From: Oceaniferula spumae
GTDB lineage: Bacteria > Verrucomicrobiota > Verrucomicrobiia > Verrucomicrobiales > Akkermansiaceae
Length of the DNA stretch: 64,000 bases
Direction of reading: 5' to 3'
Assembly (NCBI RefSeq): GCF_042849255.1
Contig: NZ_AP026866.1
Span: 3,348,001-3,412,000, forward strand
The translations under genes were made by a program, and so were the position numbers. The notes under the pieces were generated by a model. The model saw only the letters and a list, made by a program, of their open reading frames with translations. It made no database searches and was not told the origin of the DNA. Shown here piece by piece: positions 44,306 through 50,333 of this stretch (its first letter is position 1; the number at the start of each line of letters is the position of its first letter).

Positions 44306-44471
44306 TGGTGGTGAGGGCGGGAATTGCCGTCGTCCACTCTGGCTGTGCGGATGTGTAACAATGCTCCTCCGCATTGTTAATGAAGAGGAGATCGTGATAC
44401 ACGATATAAACGCGCTGAACCCGCGTGGATGGGCTTATGAGACCCATCAGGAAACCAACGTCCACCTCACG
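44306..44471 (-). tRNA. Initiator-like tRNA-Met(CAT) with ~91-nt insertion in the T-loop
   Basis: The gene begins CGTGAGGTGGA, like initiator tRNAs (CGCGGGGTGGA in E. coli), and has a C1/C72 mismatch over six acceptor pairs (GTGAGG/CCTCAC). The D-loop contains GG. The anticodon stem TGGGT/GCCCA carries three GC pairs and loop CTCATAA (CAT). The T-arm is split: GCGGG TTC on the 5' side (plus 417-424) and AATT CCCGC on the 3' side (plus 317-325), followed by the acceptor, A and CCA. Joined, they give a perfect GCGGG TTCAATT CCCGC arm. The intervening ~91 nt (44326-44416) would have to be removed or tolerated. Confidence 0.72.
44326..44416 (-). other. T-loop insertion with hairpin and H-type pseudoknot potential
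   Basis: The insert in the Met(CAT) tRNA contains a perfect hairpin ATCGTG-TAT-CACGAT (391-405). It also has an 8-bp stem AACAATGC/GCATTGTT (357-364, 371-378) whose loop TCCTCC (plus strand) can pair with GAGGAG at 385-390, giving an H-type pseudoknot. On the RNA strand the loop reads GGAGGAG, a Shine-Dalgarno-like purine run. It is too short for a group I or II intron and I saw no hammerhead core. Confidence 0.6.
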
Positions 44472-44478
44472 GTTTGAT

Positions 44479-44836
44479 AGAAAATAAAATAGAAGGTTGA
44501 GAAGGACACCTTCCTCACAGAATCTCGCGCTGGATTATCGCCGTGTTGCGAACACGGCCTTCACAGCTCTTCCACATCACAGAGTCACGGGGACTCACAT
44601 GATGTATTTCTGCATGGCTGCCTTTGATATGGGAGTGGCGTTTCTCCCTGCCTGATTTGCTACTCGATGTTCCGCCTACCGTCTACCTTGCGGGCAGTAA
44701 AGGGGGATTACCCCACCGTGCGGCTTTCCATCAACCCGCGGGAACCTTGCGGGTTCCTTTGGGCCCTGATTACTGAAGTCAGTTCAGGGTTTAAGCCATT
44801 TTCACAAGTCAGTGGACGCGTCTTTGCGTTTGTTAG
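44479..44836 (-). ncRNA. Unassigned structured non-coding segment
   Basis: There is no credible protein gene. On the minus strand it contains a 5-bp stem with a 7-nt anticodon-like loop (CCGTG TTCGCAA CACGG, near 44541-44557) without a matching acceptor or T-arm. It also has GGAACC-CGCAA-GGTTCC and AACCCGC...GCGGGTT (alternative pairings near 44733-44755), GGGG-TAAT-CCCC (about 44703-44714), and GAAGG-TGT-CCTTC followed by a T-rich tract (44480-44515), possibly a weak terminator. I could not match it to RNase P RNA, SRP RNA or tmRNA. Confidence 0.4.
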
Positions 44837-44908
44837 GAACTATACCAGGATTCGAACCTGGACTGGCAGATTATTAGTCTGCTGCGTGGCCGTTCACGCG
44901 CTACAGTA
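44837..44908 (-). tRNA. tRNA-like gene with anticodon AAT (Ile codon), no encoded CCA
   Basis: T-arm CCAGG TTCGAAT CCTGG and anticodon stem GCAGA/TCTGC with loop CTAATAA (AAT) are perfect. The D-stem GCGT/ACGC encloses a loop with GG. The acceptor TACTGTA/TATAGTT has six pairs and a T-T end mismatch. The 3' end reads CCTA, not CCA. An unmodified A34 outside Arg(ACG) is rare in bacteria. It may be embedded in a larger non-coding RNA. Confidence 0.6.
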
Positions 44909-45360
44909 AAACTTACCCTTCTGGAAGACGTGCACGTCCGGTAGTTTTGTCGCCTTTTGGGAGACAAAATGCTACACGCCTTATGCCCCAGCTGCTGTCA
45001 CAGCTGAAACGGTCTTCGAGATGCAGGTGTCGGTTATTACACCCTTACCTCTGGACTGCCATCATGCCCTCAGCGATCAGGCCTTGAACATCATGACTCC
45101 CCTTCATCCTCATCTGTCGTTGTTTGCGTAGGAACTCTGCGGGGTGCTAGACCCGCCCACTGCTTGAGCATTTGCCATCAGCCGTGGGAGCGTTCCCCAA
45201 CTTCCAGCATAGTTCCAGTCGGCTCTTTACCGCTCTGAAACTTACAGGACTGGGTTTGCTTGGTTGTCCCCGCATACGAAGTATACAGGGCGGACGGACA
45301 GGGTTGCCGTCCCTTTACGTGTCTTTCAACACGCCTATCTATTGATGCCAAGCCACCAGT
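44909..45360 (-). ncRNA. Unassigned structured non-coding segment
   Basis: No plausible coding gene. Visible pairings include GACGTGCACGTC (palindrome near 44927-44938), a hairpin around TTTTGTC...GACAAAA (44944-44969), CAGCTG-CTGTCA-CAGCTG (44989-45006), GCGGG...CCCGC with a T-arm-like loop (about 45139-45157), and GTATAC-TTC-GTATGC beside GGACGG...CCGTCC (about 45272-45313). Hairpin density and position next to tRNA genes resemble large ornate RNAs such as GOLLD or ROOL, but I cannot verify this. Confidence 0.4.
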
Positions 45361-45371
45361 TATAAAAACTC

Positions 45372-45455
45372 AGGATTTAAGGTTCAGGCTTTGGCGGGTG
45401 ACTACACACACAAGATAGCCACCAAACAACGGACCAAAGCTGAACCCTAAATCCT
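45372..45455. repeat. Long near-perfect inverted repeat (~22 bp arms)
   Basis: Arms at 45372-45394 and 45434-45455 (AGGATTTAAGGTTCAGGCTT... against CCAAAGCTGAACC...) pair over about 22 bp with one bulge and one mismatch, separated by ~39 nt. In RNA it would be a very stable hairpin. It is not followed by a T-run. Confidence 0.85.
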
Positions 45456-45467
45456 AAATTTAAAATG

Positions 45468-45540
45468 AGCACGCCGCTCATGGTTATCTCAGGTGAGCCT
45501 AGATTGGGAATCCTGACTGCACGTTGATGAGCGGCGTGCT
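45468..45540. repeat. Perfect 13-bp inverted repeat
   Basis: AGCACGCCGCTCA at 45468-45480 and its exact complement at 45528-45540 enclose 47 nt that contain a smaller hairpin (CTCAGGTGAG). On the minus strand the stem is followed by CATTTTAAATTT, so it could act as a weak terminator. Otherwise it is a structured-RNA element. Confidence 0.85.
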
Positions 45541-46184
45541 TCATTCATATTTTGAATAACCACAACGGGAATGAACAAGGCAACTGCTGATCTAGCTGAT
45601 GCAGAACCTCGGGGAAACTGCTCAGCACTCCTTTTGTTAACGTGTTAATTGATCACTTTCTAAAGACAGGAGTCGAGCGTTCCAAGATGGTGCCACATAG
45701 GCGAGATTGGCGGTGCAGCCTTGCTCCGACCACGGAGCGGTTTTATTTTTATTGAAACGAACACCCTTGCCGCTCCTTGGTGGAGCCACAGCCGCGGGTT
45801 TTCCCGGCGGACGTTTCGGTGTTTCTGGCACACCTCCCTGAAAAGCCTGTTGTATGCGCTCACAGGGGAAGGTTTATATAAACTCAACGAGATATAATAA
45901 CTCTGAGTTCAGGCACAGTGGTGCCGTGCTTGACCGAGGGGGAGTTTAAAGATAGTATGCAATCTCAGTGAGGTGATCGCTTACCTTGTTCTTCAAACAG
46001 CTCGGTCAGGCTTTGCCTTCCCAGGTCGTCACCAGTTACAGCTGGTGGCGGCCGTTTTGTTTGTGGGCTATGGAATTGGTTGATTAGTTAATTAATTGGT
46101 CATTGGACATTCATTGTCGACCGCAGGCGGCCTTTGGTTTGGAGTTTGGAGTTTGAAACATTGCGTTTCGTGAAATTTGGGCAT
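45541..46184. other. Non-coding region, mostly unexplained
   Basis: Apart from the terminator at 45722-45750, I see no gene. Open frames here are short and their compositions do not resemble neighbouring genes. Low-complexity phrases near 46070-46150 (runs like TTGATTAGTTAATTAATTGG and tandem GGAGTTTGGAGTTTG) resemble the repetitive filler seen between genes in environmental genomes. Confidence 0.4.
45722..45750 (+). terminator. Rho-independent terminator (plus strand)
   Basis: Stem GCTCCG/CGGAGC with a 4-nt loop followed by GGTTTTATTTTT. No protein gene precedes it on the plus strand, so it suggests a plus-strand non-coding transcript ending near 45750. Confidence 0.75.
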
Positions 46185-46215
46185 AAAAAATCCCGCTTCC
46201 TCGGTGAGGGGCGGG
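46185..46215 (-). terminator. Rho-independent terminator (minus strand)
   Basis: On the minus strand, stem CCCGC/GCGGG with an inner CCTC-ACC-GAGG helix is followed by ATTTTTT. It implies a minus-strand transcript ending near 46185, although no convincing protein gene lies upstream of it. Confidence 0.85.
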
Positions 46216-46600
46216 TCTGCATGCGGGTATTATCCCTTGATATTGCTACGATTGAACGTATTTCAATGATCTATGCAGACCGTGGACCTCCTTTCTCGGT
46301 TGTGGCTATCTCGATGCCGTTATCCAGTTTCAAACTGGACATAATGTGCGTGGAGTTATGATTGCGACGCTGGGATCCTTGGGACGGATAAGACTCCTGA
46401 CACCCAATGGATGATCCTGATACATCGCCACAAGCGGACACCTTCCAAGCTCCCCGAATAAGGGGCATGGTGGATGGTCTTGTTGATGCGAATGTGGACA
46501 TGGGATGAGTATCGTAAGAAGGTTTCGAATAAGTTGGTTGTTGGCTCCGTTCGGAGGAGTTCGTGGTAGATGTCATAAGAAGATATAACTTGCAACATCT
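46214..46600 (-). ncRNA. Putative minus-strand structured RNA ending at the 46185 terminator
   Basis: Directly upstream of the terminator is a 9-bp stem GGTCTGCAT/ATGCAGACC (46214-46222 with 46273-46281) enclosing a smaller hairpin (ATTGA...TCAAT). It is followed by a perfect TCCAGTTT-C-AAACTGGA hairpin (46322-46338). Farther up is CTCCTCCGAACGGAG. Short overlapping open frames exist, but none looks like a conserved protein. The RNA family is not recognised. Confidence 0.4.
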
Positions 46601-46681
46601 AAATGATACAAAATTGATATTTGTTTTGTATCAAGATATATCGATGGGTTTTTATGTTAGGTGTGATGGCTCCTGATGCGT

Positions 46682-46716
46682 TGTGTTTTCAAGTGATTCG
46701 CTACATTTGAGCTACG
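46682..46716 (-). pseudogene. Decayed tRNA 5'-half fragment
   Basis: On the minus strand GTAGCTCAAATGTAGCGAAT resembles the 8-26 region of a tRNA (GCTC AAATGTA GCGA), followed by a loop-like ACTTGAAAAC. No acceptor or T-arm accompanies it. It is probably a remnant of the array. Confidence 0.45.
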
Positions 46717-46769
46717 TGTTGTGTTCGCTGCTGGGGGTGTGTTAGGGTTGACTTTTCAACGTGATTTAC

Positions 46770-46793
46770 GTGAGATGCTGGAATCAAACCCAG
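46770..46793 (-). pseudogene. Isolated tRNA T-arm fragment
   Basis: On the minus strand CTGGG TTTGATT CCAGC is a perfect T-arm, followed by ATCTCAC as a possible acceptor 3' strand. There is no CCA and no matching 5' half. It abuts the start of the next gene, so the array probably once extended this far. Confidence 0.5.
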
Positions 46794-46799
46794 ATCATT

Positions 46800-47375
46800 A
46801 TGAAACAAGCATACCTATTCAGTCTCGCCGCTACACTCACATTCGCAGCCTGTGGTCCATCTGGCTCAGGGAATAGTGCGTGGAACGCTGCCGTATCTGC
46901 AAGCTACCAAGGATTAAACACCGTAGCTGACACATCATCGGTGAGTATTCCTGTTCTGCAGTCAAAGTCATTTGCAGCCAGCTGGGGCAAACCTAAGGTT
47001 GAGGTCAATGCCGCCGGCGGGTACAGGCTGAGCTACAGCGATCCCAGTCAGCCGTTCAATCGAATGGAGATTTACGGGAGTGCGAGCGCTCTACCCTCTT
47101 TGTCCAGTCCTCCAAAGTTAGAGTCCGAGGAAATGGTCGACGGCGAACTTAGCATGGTGGAGTCAGCCCAGTCATGGCGCACAGTCACGATCGCGGGGAA
47201 AACTGTGCGTTTTTACAAGGTTTCTAACAGTGGCGGTGCCGATGGGGCTTACTACTCAACCGAAGGGTTCTCACTTACTGGGCCAGATGGGAAAGTCGGT
47301 CACTACCGTCTGGTCGCGGAGGCTGGTGATGATGAGTCATCTGTGCGCCGACGCTTTTCATCGGCCGGATTCTAA
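46800..47375 (+). CDS. Putative lipoprotein, 191 aa
   Basis: The ATG at 46800 opens a lipoprotein signal (MKQAYLFSLAATLTFAAC) with a good lipobox. The mature part is Ser/Gly-rich and probably beta-rich, with no recognised motif. An upstream GTG would include the tRNA-like fragment and is unlikely. It is convergent with the YceB-like gene. Confidence 0.82.
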   Translation: MKQAYLFSLAATLTFAACGPSGSGNSAWNAAVSASYQGLNTVADTSSVSIPVLQSKSFAASWGKPKVEVNAAGGYRLSYSDPSQPFNRMEIYGSASALPSLSSPPKLESEEMVDGELSMVESAQSWRTVTIAGKTVRFYKVSNSGGADGAYYSTEGFSLTGPDGKVGHYRLVAEAGDDESSVRRRFSSAGF

Positions 47376-47381
47376 TCCTCC

Positions 47382-47936
47382 TTACAGACCTAAGGTGATG
47401 TGGATTTCCTGACCCTGGATTTCCACATCCTTAAGAAGCAGCTTCGCGGCTGCTTTTTTTGTATCTGTAGCTCGGAGCTTATAGACGGGGTATTTTTCCA
47501 ACCGTTGGCGGGCATACTGCGATGCCAGTAAGGTGATCTTGTCCTCGTATTTGTCCGGAAGGCCATCGAGCTCAAAACGATCAAACTCGGTATCAGTCAG
47601 GTAGAATGATTGAGTTTCCTGATCGTAACGCAACCCGCAGGTCACTGTGATTCCACCTCTGAGAGTTTTCGGCTGATCGTTTATTTTGATGACGAGTGAA
47701 GCATCCAGACCTACTTGTACTCGGTCGGTATCTGGCAGCAAGGTCACCTGCGGGTTTGAGTAGGTGAGTTGGAAAATGATGAGCGCAGATTTGGTGATTG
47801 GAAATTTTTCGTTGAGAGTGTCGTCGATTTGCTCTTGCGTGATGACTACCTCGTATCGCTTGCCTTTGAAATAGGCGTAGGTGCCTGCCAGTGCGATTGC
47901 TAGCAGGATGATGAGGGTTATGAGCGCCTTTTTCAT
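47382..47936 (-). CDS. DUF1439/YceB-like membrane-anchored protein
   Basis: An N-terminal hydrophobic anchor (ALITLIILLAIALAGTYAY) is followed by a lipid-binding-like region typical of YceB: VVITQEQIDDTLNEKFPITK and VTLLPDTDRVQVGLDASLVI. Here Lys-rich turns replace the lipobox Cys, so it is anchored by a helix and not by lipid. Family function is poorly known. It is downstream of the GH20 gene on the same strand. Confidence 0.82.
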   Translation of the reverse strand: MKKALITLIILLAIALAGTYAYFKGKRYEVVITQEQIDDTLNEKFPITKSALIIFQLTYSNPQVTLLPDTDRVQVGLDASLVIKINDQPKTLRGGITVTCGLRYDQETQSFYLTDTEFDRFELDGLPDKYEDKITLLASQYARQRLEKYPVYKLRATDTKKAAAKLLLKDVEIQGQEIHITLGL

Positions 47937-47964
47937 GGGGCTGTCGGCAGCTTGCTAAGCCGCT

Positions 47965-50187
47965 CTACTTTTTACGGATCAGGACCACGCCGTTCGAGTC
48001 GGTGCCTTCGTCGCCGTAGATGTGGGCTTTGATTTTAAATGAGGCACCGGTCTCGTAGTTTTTCACGTGGATGCGGTAGGTGTTGTTCTTTGCCTGCGAG
48101 CCAGTGAAGCCGTGATGCATGTCTTTTCCTACCGGATCGGTGTCGTTTCTGACGACTTCAATGCCATCGATGTCGAGGCGCTCTCCGCCGCCAGTGTATT
48201 GGAAGGTGATGATGTAGATGCCATTGGAATTGATGTGGCCGGTGGCGTCGAAGGTGACGACTTTGGCTTTTTTATCTCCCACCTGACCGGATTTCCACTT
48301 GCCGATGACTTTGCCGTGTTTGGCAAATTTGTTAGATGAGTCGACGTGCTGATACAGCAGACTGCGGCGTTGGTTGTTCGGTCCGAATGTGGCTGCTCGG
48401 AACTGATCTATTTTAGCCACGTTGATCGAGCCGTTGAGAGCTTTGGAGTCGGCTGTGGGTGCTGAACCGTCGAGGGTATAACGAATGGTGCCTCCGGCGA
48501 TAGCGGGGGTGGCGGACAGTGTGTAGGTCTTCTCGGGGTTCGGCTTAATGCTGACCTCGGGCACTGGGATGCGATACTGGTAATCGAGAACCGTGTATCG
48601 GGCTAACATGGTGCTCATTCTGCCGCTGAAGTTGTCGTAATCTCGTGACTCTTTATTCGTCCAGCAGACTTCTGCCAGCGCGGCCATGCGTGGCAGGCTG
48701 AGGTAATCGACGTAGGCCTCCGACGCCGTGGTGCCTTTGCCGGGTTTGTCGGCGAGGGTTTTGGTATTGTGGAGAAACTGATCGGTCCAAATACACCCGT
48801 TAACTCCGAGAATATTCTTCGCTTCGGCTGCTGTCAGTCCGTTGGGGACCGGGTGCCACTGGTAAGATTTTTCCAAGGAGATAGGTGGGATCCATCCGGC
48901 TGTTGGTGGTTCACCCGGCAGTTTGCTTTCTGCGACATCGAAGTAAGCGTGACCGGTCAGCGACATAACCACCGGATTGCCACGCTTGGCTCCATCGACG
49001 GCTGTTTTGGGTTTATGCCAAGTCATGATGCCGGCATCGGAGCTGACACCGCAGTGGAGGATTTCATCCCAGCCGATGATGCGGCGACCTTTGGTTTTAA
49101 GAAACTTTTCCACGCGCGTGGTCATCCACCCTTGGAGTTCGTGCTCGGATTTCAGGCCCTCCTTTTTCATTCGTTCCTGGCAGTCAGGGCATTTTTTCCA
49201 GCGCGAGTATTTCGCCTCGTCACCGCCGATGTGGATGTATTTTCCAGGGAAAAGCTCGCAGACTTCGGTGAACACGTCTTCAAGAAATGTCCACGTCGTT
49301 TCCTTGCCGGCGCAGTAGAGGTCTTGGGAAATGAAGTGTCTGGTCGGAACTTGGAACTGTTTACCAAAGCAACCGAGGTGAGGGTAGGCGACCAATGCAG
49401 GCAGAGTGTGCGCTGGAAGCTCGATCTCCGGCACGATGGTGATGTTTCGCGCCGCGGCGTAGGCGACGATCTCCTTGATATCTTCCTGAGTGTAGAATCC
49501 GCCGTAACGATTCTCGCCCTCACCACGAAAGCCGCCGATCTCAGTGAGCTTCGGGTATTTCTTAATCTCAATGCGCCAGCCGGCATCATCGATGAGGTGC
49601 CAGTGCAGGGTGTTCAGCTTGTGCAGCGCCATCATATCGAGGTAGCGTTTCACATATTCCTTGGTGAAGAAGTAGCGTGAGACATCGAGCATCATGCCGC
49701 GCCATGGGAAGGCGGGGGTGTCTTTGATCGAACAAGCAGTGGCGGTCCATGTGACGTTGGATGCTTTTTCGGACGAGTGAATCTGCGGTGGGAAAAGCTG
49801 GAGAATAGTGCGAGTAGCGTTGAAAAGTCCCCGTGCTGTTGGTGCGGATGCGGTGATTTCACCATCGGCCACGGTGAGGACATAGCCTTCCTCTTTCAGG
49901 TTCTTTAAATTCGACTGGATGGTTAGCAAGATGGAGTTGCCGCCTCGCTTGTCCGATTGTGAAACGGGAAGGTCAAAGCCTGTGGCGGGTCGGAGGCCCA
50001 GAGCTAAAAGTTCTGCCACGGCCTTGCCGCCATTGCCATCATAACGAATCTGGGTTGAGGCATTTAGAACAAATGGTTTGTCCGCGATGAGTCGGAGTTC
50101 CTGTGGTTTAGGCACTATGGATGGTGCCTTGGCGATGACGCTGGCGAAAGGAGTTAAGAGGGCGCAGAGTATAAGAATGGCTTTCAT
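47965..50187 (-). CDS. GH20 beta-N-acetylhexosaminidase, exported
   Basis: This enzyme removes terminal GlcNAc or GalNAc from glycans. It has a signal peptide (MKAILILCALLTPFASVIA), a GH20b N-terminal domain (PSIVPKPQELRL...), and a TIM barrel with WRGMMLDVSRYFF, HWHLIDDAGWRIEI and the catalytic Asp-Glu pair in HIGGDEAKY. A C-terminal chitobiase/beta-hexosaminidase-like module (TLSATPAIAGGTIRYTLDGS) and a further beta domain follow. Length (740 aa) fits multi-domain GH20 enzymes. Substrates may be chitin or sulfated host/algal glycans. Confidence 0.95.
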   Translation of the reverse strand: MKAILILCALLTPFASVIAKAPSIVPKPQELRLIADKPFVLNASTQIRYDGNGGKAVAELLALGLRPATGFDLPVSQSDKRGGNSILLTIQSNLKNLKEEGYVLTVADGEITASAPTARGLFNATRTILQLFPPQIHSSEKASNVTWTATACSIKDTPAFPWRGMMLDVSRYFFTKEYVKRYLDMMALHKLNTLHWHLIDDAGWRIEIKKYPKLTEIGGFRGEGENRYGGFYTQEDIKEIVAYAAARNITIVPEIELPAHTLPALVAYPHLGCFGKQFQVPTRHFISQDLYCAGKETTWTFLEDVFTEVCELFPGKYIHIGGDEAKYSRWKKCPDCQERMKKEGLKSEHELQGWMTTRVEKFLKTKGRRIIGWDEILHCGVSSDAGIMTWHKPKTAVDGAKRGNPVVMSLTGHAYFDVAESKLPGEPPTAGWIPPISLEKSYQWHPVPNGLTAAEAKNILGVNGCIWTDQFLHNTKTLADKPGKGTTASEAYVDYLSLPRMAALAEVCWTNKESRDYDNFSGRMSTMLARYTVLDYQYRIPVPEVSIKPNPEKTYTLSATPAIAGGTIRYTLDGSAPTADSKALNGSINVAKIDQFRAATFGPNNQRRSLLYQHVDSSNKFAKHGKVIGKWKSGQVGDKKAKVVTFDATGHINSNGIYIITFQYTGGGERLDIDGIEVVRNDTDPVGKDMHHGFTGSQAKNNTYRIHVKNYETGASFKIKAHIYGDEGTDSNGVVLIRKK

Positions 50188-50333
50188 GGAGATATAGGCG
50201 GCTGAATACGTGGTTACATTGGAATCCTTTTCAATGCGAAGCAAGTGAAGTTGTGGCGCACAATAATGATGATCAGATTGTTAACTTGTCTGAATGTTTT
50301 GGTGCTCATAGAATTGCTCTTGTGATCAAGCGA

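Noticed and set aside
44306..44471. Group I or group II intron in the Met tRNA
   Set aside because: The insert is only ~91 nt and lies in the T-loop. Known bacterial tRNA introns of these groups are longer and usually in the anticodon arm, and I see no P7 or domain V signature.
43097..44909. Open frames of 60-105 codons on the plus strand through the tRNA array
   Set aside because: They are translations of tRNA genes read in reverse (phrases such as SNQQPPAPKAGA). The tRNA cloverleaves explain the sequence, so no protein is called.
45270..45285. loxP-like GCATACGAAGTATAC sequence
   Set aside because: It is a short hairpin that resembles the loxP spacer arms by chance. No matching second arm or recombinase gene is near.
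45637..45887. Overlapping minus-strand frames of 64 and 75 aa (Pro-rich, ending near the plus-strand terminator)
   Set aside because: No Shine-Dalgarno sequence, no conserved motif, and a terminator hairpin is embedded in the frame. More likely part of non-coding DNA.
46271..46598. Overlapping minus-strand frames of 80 and 101 aa
   Set aside because: Two frames overlap, both run over strong inverted repeats and end near a terminator, and neither resembles a protein family. A structured RNA is preferred.
44472..46799. tmRNA, RNase P RNA, SRP RNA or 6S RNA
   Set aside because: I looked for the tmRNA tag and tRNA-like ends, the RNase P conserved regions and the SRP GGAA/AGCA-type loops and found none. 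Absence by eye is not decisive.
43098..46799. Prophage or integrated element carrying the tRNA array
   Set aside because: No integrase, terminase, capsid, transposase or attachment-site duplication is visible on either side, so a mobile element is not called even though tRNA arrays are common in phages.
48769..49680. 303-aa plus-strand frame inside the GH20 gene
   Set aside because: It is antisense to clear GH20 catalytic sequence and its composition reflects the reverse of that gene.
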